DNA of 64,000 bases from Bacteroidota bacterium (GTDB lineage Bacteria > Bacteroidota > Bacteroidia > Sphingobacteriales > Sphingobacteriaceae), in the NCBI GenBank assembly GCA_013289045.1, contig JABDAU010000007.1, positions 908 to 64,907 of the forward strand, in the 5' to 3' direction. Under the pieces are notes generated by a model, which saw only the letters and a list, made by a program, of their open reading frames with translations, was not told where the DNA came from and did not search any database. Shown here piece after piece: positions 8,943 to 17,420 of this stretch; the stretch's first letter is position 1; each line of letters begins with the position of its first letter. The position numbers and the translations under genes are program-made.

Positions 8943-9997
8943 ATGCTGAGGTGAATCGTGCGGAGCAGTTGTGGTACAACTGGGAGGAAAGGCAACGGCA
9001 ACTGCAAGGTATACCGGGACTGGCCGGTGAAGGGGCTATGGCCATCAAATGGCAGCAATATGATTTCCTGCGGCAGGGATTGTACCGGATAGGGGCTGAT
9101 CCAACTGAAAAGGAGGTTTTGTTTATGAAAGTAATCGGGGCCTTTACGGAAAAGCTGCAAAGACAATTGTATCCTAACCCGCTGGCGCGTTTGCTGCACC
9201 GGTTAAAAGCGATTGTTTATGACAGGCCCATGCACCTGCGGAAGTTTTCGGCGCAGCGGGAAGCTAACCTGACGATGCTGAAAGGGCAGTTGAAGGCGTT
9301 GGGTTTTTTGGCGATCAATGGCCGGCTGGAAAATTACCTGGATTATGAAACCAGCAGGGTTGGTATTCCGCTGACGCAGCAGCTGAATGGAGAAACCCGG
9401 CTGGATATCTTGCTGAAACTGGAAAGCGACGGTTTAGGGGCTTACCGTTTTACGCAGTATGAAGCTACTTTGCTTAGGCATGGTGAACATGGGCGGTCGT
9501 GGCAATTTGATGCGAAAGACGGGATGACTGTACTGGAAGCGGCTAACTTGCTGGATGGCCGACCGGTCAGGAAAGGTGTGGAAATAGCCGACGGCCGCTC
9601 GCAAGCGAAGTGGCTGCAACTGGATTTTGCGGGTAAGGATGAACGACCGGTGTTGCAGGAGTTTCATCCGGGTTACGCTTATGAACTGAAAGATGAGTTG
9701 CTGAAGCTGGGTATGCAAACGGCGATTGCAGGTTTAAGTAAAAGCGATACCGTCAGAAGCTTGGAAGCCGGAAATGTGGCGATGATACGATTTGGAGACA
9801 AAGGAACTTTTTACCTGCATGCCAATCCGGCCGGGCAGGGCCTCAGCCTTTTTGACAGGGATAAAAAGCCGCTGGAATTGGCGCAACTGCTGAAAGCGGC
9901 CAGGCAATACAATTTCAGCCAGCCCCAAATAATGCAGGTGGTCAAAATGCACGACAGAGGAAAAGTGGCGGATCAGTCCCAGGGGATCGGTAGGTAA
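8939..9997 (+). CDS. Tra-operon accessory protein with DUF3945-like domain
   Basis: 352 aa from the ATG at 8939, which overlaps the TraL stop (ATGA) and is preferred to an upstream start at 8909 that would lie inside traL. The N-terminal 100 residues are helical. From about residue 110 (LKGQLKALGF) there is a domain with the pattern 'Y.F..Y.A.L... W.F... T..EA.NLL.GR.V', which recurs in the 425-aa protein downstream of traM. No catalytic motif or export signal is seen, so it is probably cytoplasmic. Domains of this kind are common in Bacteroidetes mobile elements without a defined function. Confidence 0.65.
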   Translation: MNAEVNRAEQLWYNWEERQRQLQGIPGLAGEGAMAIKWQQYDFLRQGLYRIGADPTEKEVLFMKVIGAFTEKLQRQLYPNPLARLLHRLKAIVYDRPMHLRKFSAQREANLTMLKGQLKALGFLAINGRLENYLDYETSRVGIPLTQQLNGETRLDILLKLESDGLGAYRFTQYEATLLRHGEHGRSWQFDAKDGMTVLEAANLLDGRPVRKGVEIADGRSQAKWLQLDFAGKDERPVLQEFHPGYAYELKDELLKLGMQTAIAGLSKSDTVRSLEAGNVAMIRFGDKGTFYLHANPAGQGLSLFDRDKKPLELAQLLKAARQYNFSQPQIMQVVKMHDRGKVADQSQGIGR

Positions 9998-10009
9998 GCA
10001 TTGGTAAAA

Positions 10010-11125
10010 ATGATGTTCAATTTAAAAAAACAAGATATGACAACACAGGAAAAACGAAAACAGAAATTATGGTTGTTTTTGCCGCTGCTGATTTTGCCTT
10101 TTTTAGCGCTGGCTTTTTACGTACTGGGCGGCGGCAAGAGTGACGTAACAGGTGTGGGCGGCAATGCTGCCGGTTTAGGGATCAACACGGCTTTGCCGGG
10201 CGCAAAGCTGCAAAGGGACAGTAAAACGGATAAGCTCAGTTTGTATGACCGGGCACAAAGAGACAGCGCGGCAGACCGGTCACATTCTGCGGCCGGAGCT
10301 TTTGCCGCTTTAGGCTGGGATACGGCCGGTTTACGTAAGCCAACGGCTGGCGTCCCGGCTTTGAACAGCGCAGCGGTGAGCGAAGCGCAGATCAAAACGA
10401 AGCTGGCGGAAATTAACGCGCAGATCCATGCCCCGCAGCCGGCGACACAACCGGTTTTGAGCTCACAGCAGCAAGATGCGCAGGCGGCACAAATGGCGCG
10501 GCTGGAAGCGGTGATCAGACAAAAGGAGCAGGGCGGCGCGCCCAGCCCGGAAATGCAGCAGCTAAATACCATGCTGGATAAGATACAACAGATCCAAAAT
10601 CCCGGTTTGGTACAGGAGAGGTTAAAAAAGGAGGCGGCTACGGATAAGGTGAAACCGGACAGCGCTTTTAAGGCGATACCGGCATTGATCGACGGTAACC
10701 AGAAAGTATTGAACGGCGGGGTGGTGCGGCTGAAGCTAAAGGACAGCATCACGATAAAGGGTATCCGTTACCCTGCCGGGCAGCTGCTTTCAGGTTCCTG
10801 TACGGTAACCAATCAGCGGCTGTTACTGGAGATCCATAATGTCCGGATGGGAACTTCGATCATCCCGGTGAACCTGACCGTGTTTTCGCTGGATGGTATG
10901 GCGGGCATCCCGGCGCCGGAGGCGGAATTGGGTGAGGCTGCCGGGGATGGCGCGAACGGGGCGTTAGAAAATATGCAGTTCCTGTCGGCGGACTATTCAG
11001 TAGGGACGCAGGCAGCGACGGCGGGGATTTCGGCGGCAAAAGGGCTGTTGGGCAGGAAAGTGCGCCGTATCCGGGTAAAGCTGCATGGAGGCCAAACGGT
11101 ATTGTTGAGGGTCAACAGGTCTTAA
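10010..11125 (+). CDS. traM: TraM conjugation protein (VirB10-like)
   Basis: About 371 aa. A short cytoplasmic N-terminus, one membrane segment (about residues 20-40), a long Ala/Gln-rich linker, then the conserved TraM C-terminal domain from about residue 215 (IPALIDGNQKVLNGGVVRLK ... LSGSCTVTNQRLLLEI ... SIIPVNLTVFSLDGMAGIP). TraM plays the VirB10 role, spanning the periplasm to the outer-membrane core. A TTG at 10001 and an ATG at 10037 are alternative starts. Confidence 0.9.
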   Translation: MMFNLKKQDMTTQEKRKQKLWLFLPLLILPFLALAFYVLGGGKSDVTGVGGNAAGLGINTALPGAKLQRDSKTDKLSLYDRAQRDSAADRSHSAAGAFAALGWDTAGLRKPTAGVPALNSAAVSEAQIKTKLAEINAQIHAPQPATQPVLSSQQQDAQAAQMARLEAVIRQKEQGGAPSPEMQQLNTMLDKIQQIQNPGLVQERLKKEAATDKVKPDSAFKAIPALIDGNQKVLNGGVVRLKLKDSITIKGIRYPAGQLLSGSCTVTNQRLLLEIHNVRMGTSIIPVNLTVFSLDGMAGIPAPEAELGEAAGDGANGALENMQFLSADYSVGTQAATAGISAAKGLLGRKVRRIRVKLHGGQTVLLRVNRS

Positions 11126-11127
11126 TC

Positions 11128-12405
11128 ATGTACCTGGAAACTAAATATGCGCAGGTAATTGTCGGTATGCTGGAAGATGCGCAGGATATCGGTATGTGTC
11201 ACGTAGTGCTGCAATTGCAGGGGAAGGAAAGGGGATTGGAGCCGAACGACATCCTTTTTTTTGATACGGCGGGTGCGGCGCTTGAATATTTAGACGATAT
11301 CGACGACCGCAATCATTACCTGCCCGGAGATACTGAATTCCCGGTTTACTATATGCACGTGGACAGGCTGCTGGAAGGAATCAAAGAACAAAATCAATTA
11401 ATCATAAACGAAGTTGGTATGAATTACAACAATCTGGAGAACTTAAAAGGAGAACTTACCAAGCTGGGCTTTGGTAAAAAAGTGATCGAAGAGATGCAAA
11501 AGCAGATGGAAAAGGGTGTACCCGAATTTACGGTGTATGACCGGGTAATGGGTACGGCCAAACAGGTCGACCTGACGCTGCATTTTAAGCAGTCCGGCCA
11601 GTCTGAAAATTATTATTTTAATAAGTTCAACGTGGCGCTGAATAACGGGAAACCGCTGGAAGAAGGGCAGAAGTATAGGGTAATCAGCCCTAATTTGCAG
11701 GAGCCGGGTAAAAACCTGGTGCGCTCGTTTGAAAATGTGACCGAAGCCATCGCTTATTTCAAGGAACAAAAAGGCGATAGTAAACTAGTAGTAGGTAAGG
11801 ATGCAGCGCATTCGACAGAGTTGGCGCGTATGGAAAAAGGCAGCGTGAATTATGTGGAAAAGGATTTTGCCTATCCCTACAAACACCCGGCACGGACGCA
11901 GACGTTTTTTGTGGAGCGCGGAAAAGGGTTTTCGGCCGAGCAGGCGGTAAACCTCATCCAGGGGCGCGCGGTTTACCGTGATGATTTGGTAAGCACTGCG
12001 GGACAATACAAGGCCTGGGTGAAGCTGGATATGGACACGGCTAAAGACCGTTACCAGAATTATACCACGCTGCAATACCATGTACCTACCTACGGGTTTG
12101 AACTCGAAAAAGTGCTGGATAAGTACGGTATCAAGGAACTGGACAATGATAAAAAGCGCGGTACTTTGATCCATAGCCTGCAGAATGGTAACCGGCCATT
12201 GGTAACGGTGACCAAAGAGGGCCAGGAAACCAGGCTGGCGATGGAGGTGCAGCCACGCTACAGCCAGCTGAATTTCTTCCGTGAGCAGGACGGTAAGCCG
12301 GAAAAACGTGAGCAGTTCCTGAAAGAGCAGCAGCAGGGTAAGAAAATGGAAGTAGCCAAAGGTAAGGGCCAGGCCAAGCAACAGGCGCAGGGTATGGAGG
12401 TATAA
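11128..12405 (+). CDS. Tra-operon accessory protein with DUF3945-like repeats
   Basis: 425 aa, only 2 bp after traM. The first ~95 residues form a separate segment; from about residue 106 (LKGELTKLGF) come two related blocks with the pattern 'YYFNKF.VAL' and 'NLIQGRAVY.. YKAWVKLD', resembling the domain of the 352-aa protein upstream of traM. The tail is Lys/Gln rich. No TraN-like (VirB9/DUF4138) protein is present here, where CTnDOT has one. It may act on element DNA or regulate transfer, but nothing in the sequence proves this. Confidence 0.65.
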   Translation: MYLETKYAQVIVGMLEDAQDIGMCHVVLQLQGKERGLEPNDILFFDTAGAALEYLDDIDDRNHYLPGDTEFPVYYMHVDRLLEGIKEQNQLIINEVGMNYNNLENLKGELTKLGFGKKVIEEMQKQMEKGVPEFTVYDRVMGTAKQVDLTLHFKQSGQSENYYFNKFNVALNNGKPLEEGQKYRVISPNLQEPGKNLVRSFENVTEAIAYFKEQKGDSKLVVGKDAAHSTELARMEKGSVNYVEKDFAYPYKHPARTQTFFVERGKGFSAEQAVNLIQGRAVYRDDLVSTAGQYKAWVKLDMDTAKDRYQNYTTLQYHVPTYGFELEKVLDKYGIKELDNDKKRGTLIHSLQNGNRPLVTVTKEGQETRLAMEVQPRYSQLNFFREQDGKPEKREQFLKEQQQGKKMEVAKGKGQAKQQAQGMEV

Positions 12406-12473
12406 GGTCTTTGACTATATTTGCCGCCTTATTTAAAAAACGAACCGATAGTATTCATTTAAAAATTAACAAG

Positions 12474-12653
12474 ATGGACAAGATTCAGGAATTGAAAGCA
12501 TTAGTGGAGACCGCCGAAAAGGAGGGGGCAGCTTTTTATGGCAAAGGCAATAAAGCTGCCGGTACGCGTTTGCGTAACGCTTTACAACAGATAAAGGTTG
12601 TTGCGACTGATTTGCGTAAGGATGTGACGGCAAAAAAGAATGCGACTAAATAA
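12474..12653 (+). CDS. Histone H1-like (Hc1-type) protein
   Basis: 59-aa basic protein starting MDKIQELKALVETAEKEG, with AGTRLRNALQQIK in the middle and a Lys-rich end. This is the pattern of the short histone H1-like proteins of Bacteroidetes (related to chlamydial Hc1), which bind DNA non-specifically. I use the ATG at 12474; the upstream extension of the frame is not protein-like. It is the last gene before a strong terminator and closes the conjugation operon. Confidence 0.8.
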   Translation: MDKIQELKALVETAEKEGAAFYGKGNKAAGTRLRNALQQIKVVATDLRKDVTAKKNATK

Positions 12654-12674
12654 GTATTAAAATTATAATTAGAT

Positions 12675-12704
12675 AGCCCGGTGCCAAATTCACCGGGCTT
12701 TTTT
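12675..12704 (+). terminator. Rho-independent terminator ending the tra operon
   Basis: Perfect 9-bp stem AGCCCGGTG / CACCGGGCT with a 7-nt loop, followed by a T-rich run. It lies 21 bp downstream of the histone-like gene. Confidence 0.9.
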
Positions 12705-12844
12705 ATTTCTGTTACTTACGCAACTCACTAAACCTTATTATCATGATCCCAAACTATGAAGAGAAAACTTATAAAATTACAACGCAATTAACTGTATAAG
12801 CAATCCGCTGACGACTACAATTCATATTTTAGAAGGAATTTGAG

Positions 12845-14095
12845 TCAGTCCAACAACAAATTGTCATCGTCGTCCGTTAAATTCATTTGAATATTTTCGC
12901 TACCGGCAATACCTTCAATCGAACCCTGGATATGCGCAGCATTAAGCAGTACCTTTTCAAGTTGCTTTTCCCGGGATTTCCAGAGTCTTTCCATCGTATC
13001 ACGTTCGCGCTGAATAGAAAGGCGCATACTCATAAATCCTTCGCGGATAGCTTTCCATTGTTCGGCGAATTCTTTACTGGTTAGATAATCATATAATAAG
13101 TGCATTTTATCGCCCTTATTTTCCTGGTTTCGCATCATGTTTGCCAACTTAATGATACTGTCGCGTAATACATAGGCAACGGCTTTCACTTCTTCGAAGG
13201 AGCATATCCATACACCTTCCAGTTCGCCGAAACAATCCATGCCTTTAGGATAGCATTGGGTCACGATGACTGCAACATCAACGCCAATGCTGCGCATATC
13301 ACGTTTCAGTTTTTCTATCCAGTCCATTGAAAAATCTTTCGTACGCTTACTCTCGTAAATAATCCGTCCGCATTCCTGGCCAAAAGAATTTCTTACGGTT
13401 TGAATACAATCTGCGCCACGTACACCTTTTCCGACTTCTTCAACTTTATCGAATGGGAAAAATCCCCTTAATAATTCTTCTAATATCAATTCCTGAACCT
13501 CACCTTGCAGTTGCATGGAGCCTTGTTCGGCTTTGCGCTTCATTTCGTCCACTAGTTTTTTCTGGTCTTCCAGTTGCTTTTCGAGTTCCCGCTGCCTGAG
13601 CTGATATTCCGTATCCTTTAAAGAAAACTTTTCAGCTTCCTGTTTCCTGATTTGTTCAGAAAGTTCGTTCCGTTGTTCTTGTAGTTTCCGTTGTAATTGT
13701 AGTTGTAATTCTTCTTCACGTTGTTTCAGCTGTTCTTCACGTTGTAGAAACTCCAGTTCTTTTTGCCGTGATATTTTTAACTTCTCATTGGCGTTATCAG
13801 CGTTTTTTTGTAGCAGCTGCAATTGGTTTTCAAAGTCGTTACCTATGGACTTGCGTAAATTTTCTTCTATCGCAGATTGTAGCTGATTTTTCTCTTGTTG
13901 CAGCCGTTGTTCAAAGGCGCGTACCTGTTGTTGTTCTTTTTCAGTAAACTCGTCAAGTTTCTTCTTATATTCCTGTTCTTTTTGCTGTGTGTATTGTTGC
14001 ATCTGATTTCTCAGTTGCTTTTTGTATTCCTCGTTCATCACCTCCTCCATGGGAAATGAATGGCCGCAGCTCGGACATTTTACTTCAGTTGCCAT
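12845..14095 (-). CDS. DUF2130 coiled-coil protein
   Basis: 416 aa. N-terminal CPSC zinc-ribbon half (Cys7, Cys10), a long Gln/Glu-rich coiled coil (about residues 25-195), then the DUF2130 domain with a nuclease-like strand pattern (GRIIYESKRTKDF, Glu and Lys suitable for a PD-(D/E)xK-type site) and SIGVDVAVIVTQCYPKGMD. The family is conserved but poorly characterised and has been linked to nucleases and genomic defence regions. It is 21 bp downstream of the RloC-like ATPase gene and likely co-transcribed with it. Confidence 0.8.
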   Translation of the reverse strand: MATEVKCPSCGHSFPMEEVMNEEYKKQLRNQMQQYTQQKEQEYKKKLDEFTEKEQQQVRAFEQRLQQEKNQLQSAIEENLRKSIGNDFENQLQLLQKNADNANEKLKISRQKELEFLQREEQLKQREEELQLQLQRKLQEQRNELSEQIRKQEAEKFSLKDTEYQLRQRELEKQLEDQKKLVDEMKRKAEQGSMQLQGEVQELILEELLRGFFPFDKVEEVGKGVRGADCIQTVRNSFGQECGRIIYESKRTKDFSMDWIEKLKRDMRSIGVDVAVIVTQCYPKGMDCFGELEGVWICSFEEVKAVAYVLRDSIIKLANMMRNQENKGDKMHLLYDYLTSKEFAEQWKAIREGFMSMRLSIQRERDTMERLWKSREKQLEKVLLNAAHIQGSIEGIAGSENIQMNLTDDDDNLLLD

Positions 14096-14116
14096 TGTTT
14101 AAAATTCAGTTATAGT

Positions 14117-16330
14117 TTAAGCCACATTGGTTCCCATCATCATATTATAATGTTCTTTATGGTTCATGTGCTCGAATATTTTCTCGAAAACTTGAAAATA
14201 ACGCGCTGAGATGTCATTTTGATGTTCTATAAAAAGGTCGTCGGGAATGCTGTGTGAACCGTCATTGATCCAACATAGCAATGAACGGCATATTTCCTGT
14301 TCTTCATTGTTGGTGAATTTTTGTATAAGATCATCATCACCGTATTTGCCTAATATCTTGAAATAATTTTCAATAATACGCCGCATTGTATTTTGTACAG
14401 TCAAACTGGAATTTTTCTCCTTGTTTTTAAGTTCGGACCATAACAATTCATATGAGTTTTGTATGGGGTTATCCATACCACAGGATTGTATACTGGTTAT
14501 GTTTTTGTTTTTTCTTAACATCCAAAAAGCAGTATCCTTGCAAACTTTTGTACGTCCATCGATGAAAGAAACTTCTTTATGAAAATATACATTATGGGTG
14601 AGCAAGATCAATTGCTTAATATTCCCTTCTCCCTTTTTTATCTTTTTTATAATTTCCTTAACTAAGGAGCTGACCACAAATAAAATATTACTATCAAGGC
14701 TGGAAATAGGGTCGTCAATTACTAAAATTCGCTCCTCTGAGATATTGGTTTCGGTAATACTACCTTTTGTTAACTGCAGAAAATATAGGAACGTTATAAA
14801 GGTAATTTCACCTTCACTCATGGTTGCCTCTGCGACGGTGCCGTCTTCTCTTTGAATTTGATATTTATTGGGTTCGGATTTGGAAGTTACTATGGAGAAG
14901 TTTCGGAAACCATATGATGCCAGTGTATTGTTGATCTGATCTATGGAAGGCTGTATACTGGTTAGCGCTTTACTCAAGTCCTTTATTTCCTGATTAAGGG
15001 CATTGTGATCAGTAGATATTTTTTTAACAAGTGTTTCTACACCGTCAATTCCTTTTTGCCGGTTGTCCTGATCGTTGTTAAAGTTTTGGATGGTCAACTT
15101 ATGATCATCCACTAAATACTTCCATACGTTTTTGATAAGGGCCTGTTTTTCTTTGGCAAAATTGTTTACTATATTATTATGCGTCAGGATGGCCGTATTG
15201 GCATCATTTATTAATGCAGAGAGATTGTCCAACTGTTCAGTTACCGAAACCAGGGTGATACTACGGCTTGGTTCTTTAATTTTATTATTCAGCAGTTCCT
15301 GATTGGAGATGATTTGGCTTACAAATGTTTTTAGATATGCTGAAAATGTTTCGGTATTTAATTTTGTCCCCGTATTTGATTTTTCCGTAGCTTCAATTTG
15401 GTGAAGGATGCCCGACAGATTACTCGCTAAGTTGTTGTATTCAGCGGACAATGATTTGATGAGGCCGGTATCGTTTACAAATGATTCATCAAAATAACTT
15501 TCCAGTTGATTTTTAAAATCAGCTGTTATTGTTTTACCCTGACAGAATGGACAGGTTTCATCTTTTTCCTGGATATATTTCTGACCCTCATTCACCCAGT
15601 CATTAATATTTAACCGCTGGATCATTTTGGCTATATCTACATCTCCTTTGCCAACTACTTTCTTTTGCCATATTCCATCGCTTTCGATTTCAACCAAACG
15701 TGCGAAATCAATGGTTGATATTGCTATCATCGAAATGGGGGGTATGCCAAATATGGTCTTTGCCTTTACAACCAAGCTATCATAGGTAGGTATGGCAACA
15801 GTGTTTGTTTTAAATTCAGAGATGATTTTTGCTTTGAAATTTTCTTTCGTCATGAAACCGCTGAAAGCTTCTTTAAATTCGGTTTCATGTTTTTTATAGA
15901 TTTCGACCCAAACGGTTTCTTTAAATTCAGCTTCTTTTTCCAGTTTTTCCTGTTTCAATTTTTCAAGCGTTTCACTTTTCTTTGTCCAGTCATCTTTCAA
16001 TACGCGACGATCTGCAATTTTTTGCTCAACCAATTCTGCCTGTTCTTTAGTGGCCTGTCCTAAAGTAAAAACGCCATCCATTCTGCCTTTGCCAAAATTA
16101 CTGTCGCGGAAATCTTTATTATACACTAAAGTCTTTAGTGGAAGGTTACTATTCCACAAAAGCGTACAGGTATTAAAGGGTGCTTCTTTCGGAGAGGCCA
16201 GAAATTTGGTTAACGTTGTCTTCCCGCTGCCATTTACTCCATATAAGAAATTGATTTTCTTAAGGCCTTCAATCCGTACGCCCGTATTATCGTAGGTCGC
16301 TATATCTTTGATTTGTAAAGAGGTTATCAT
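14117..16330 (-). CDS. RloC/PrrC-like AAA ATPase, candidate anticodon nuclease
   Basis: 737 aa. Walker A GVNGSGKTT at 31-39, long coiled-coil middle with a zinc-hook-like CPFC at 260-263, ABC-type Walker B RILVIDDPISSLD around Asp539-Asp540. In the C-terminal part there is an RxxxE element (Arg650, Glu654) and His693 in NDGSHS, resembling the Arg-Glu-His catalytic triad of PrrC/RloC anticodon nucleases. Such proteins (AAA_13 family) cleave tRNA on phage or DNA-damage signals and abort infection. The triad spacing (39 residues between Glu and His) is my reading, not a proof of nuclease activity. The upstream gap to the HEPN-motif gene is 123 bp. Confidence 0.82.
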   Translation of the reverse strand: MITSLQIKDIATYDNTGVRIEGLKKINFLYGVNGSGKTTLTKFLASPKEAPFNTCTLLWNSNLPLKTLVYNKDFRDSNFGKGRMDGVFTLGQATKEQAELVEQKIADRRVLKDDWTKKSETLEKLKQEKLEKEAEFKETVWVEIYKKHETEFKEAFSGFMTKENFKAKIISEFKTNTVAIPTYDSLVVKAKTIFGIPPISMIAISTIDFARLVEIESDGIWQKKVVGKGDVDIAKMIQRLNINDWVNEGQKYIQEKDETCPFCQGKTITADFKNQLESYFDESFVNDTGLIKSLSAEYNNLASNLSGILHQIEATEKSNTGTKLNTETFSAYLKTFVSQIISNQELLNNKIKEPSRSITLVSVTEQLDNLSALINDANTAILTHNNIVNNFAKEKQALIKNVWKYLVDDHKLTIQNFNNDQDNRQKGIDGVETLVKKISTDHNALNQEIKDLSKALTSIQPSIDQINNTLASYGFRNFSIVTSKSEPNKYQIQREDGTVAEATMSEGEITFITFLYFLQLTKGSITETNISEERILVIDDPISSLDSNILFVVSSLVKEIIKKIKKGEGNIKQLILLTHNVYFHKEVSFIDGRTKVCKDTAFWMLRKNKNITSIQSCGMDNPIQNSYELLWSELKNKEKNSSLTVQNTMRRIIENYFKILGKYGDDDLIQKFTNNEEQEICRSLLCWINDGSHSIPDDLFIEHQNDISARYFQVFEKIFEHMNHKEHYNMMMGTNVA

Positions 16331-16453
16331 GAATTCTCGTATTAAATAGGCTAATAATGGATAGTGAGGTGACGGGTAAGGTTAAATTTCTCAAATGTAT
16401 CAAATAAAGTGTAGCAGCGGATTGTATAGAGCTTCACATTCACACATTGCCTG

Positions 16454-17299
16454 TCATGCACCTGATGCGGGGCCTACAGCCAATTGGATTTTAAAAGGTC
16501 GAACGATTTGCTGTTTAATTTCATCTGGTAAAGGCAATTTTGAGATGAGTTCGTGTATAAACAGGATACCGGTGTAGGTTACGTCTTTAAACACGTCGGC
16601 ATCCAGGGCGATTTTTTCACCATCGGCAAAAGTTCGTGCCGCAGGCGTGTTCTGCATATAGAGCTGATCTCCGGTCAGACCTTGTTTCTTAATTTGTTTC
16701 GTTAAGCGTATGAGTTCGCCGTCTTTGCTGACAATCATACGCATCTCAATATATCGGAGTGAAAATGCGCTAGCTGCAATACCATTTTTATGAACCAGGC
16801 AGTTCCTGGTCTGATTGACTGACAGGATTTCGTCCCGGAGCGGCAATATGCCGCCAGTCATTTCCTCGATTGCATCGATCAGTTGTGGGAAATTCATTTT
16901 TGGGCCTTTGGTGTGGATATTTCTCATCTCAGTTTCAAATTCTTCCGGAGTTTTGATGGGTTGAACTGCGGTACGCTCCGTAAGTGCATGCAACCTGAGC
17001 AGGCTATAGGCTTCAATCAGGGATTGGGTCAATCCGACGATAAAATCCTCGAAAGACTTTCTAAAGATCCAGTCGGAAATATCATTGGGGGTAACATGAA
17101 TATTGCCCTGCTCGTTTTCGAAACCGATAGGCAAACCATCGGTTTCTAACGGAGGAAAGACATCCAATCCACTGTTCTTGCTTAGGTGATGAATAGTGGC
17201 CACCACATTGCTCACGCCTGAAATATGATGGATGAATTTGAGTATATTGGTCGTGTTGAACAGAATCTCTATTTTTCCGTCTTCTCTAACTTCGTACAT
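16454..17299 (-). CDS. Unknown protein with HEPN-type RNx3H motif
   Basis: 281 aa, no membrane segment or signal. The stretch LRDEILSVNQTRNCLVHKNG contains Arg165-Asn166 and His170, the R-x4-H signature of HEPN domains, placed at the end of a predicted helix as in HEPN RNases. The flanking residues (about 75-180) are helical. HEPN domains are ribonucleases or nucleotide-binding helices frequent in defence and toxin systems. It lies upstream of, and in the same direction as, the RloC-like gene, which supports a defence role by association. Whole-protein family is unknown to me. Confidence 0.6.
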   Translation of the reverse strand: MYEVREDGKIEILFNTTNILKFIHHISGVSNVVATIHHLSKNSGLDVFPPLETDGLPIGFENEQGNIHVTPNDISDWIFRKSFEDFIVGLTQSLIEAYSLLRLHALTERTAVQPIKTPEEFETEMRNIHTKGPKMNFPQLIDAIEEMTGGILPLRDEILSVNQTRNCLVHKNGIAASAFSLRYIEMRMIVSKDGELIRLTKQIKKQGLTGDQLYMQNTPAARTFADGEKIALDADVFKDVTYTGILFIHELISKLPLPDEIKQQIVRPFKIQLAVGPASGA

Positions 17300-17420
17300 A
17301 AGATTATTTTAATTTCTTGGTAAAAACTTTAGTAATATAAGCCTTAAATAAATAGGTTAAAGATACTACCCGGTAATTGTGAATGGTTTAACGAAAAATA
17401 TATCGGTCATTGGGCTGACA

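Noticed and set aside
10117-10752. Long open frame antisense to traM
   Set aside because: Ser/Cys/Ala-rich shadow of the Ala/Gln-rich linker of TraM; no start context or homology pattern.
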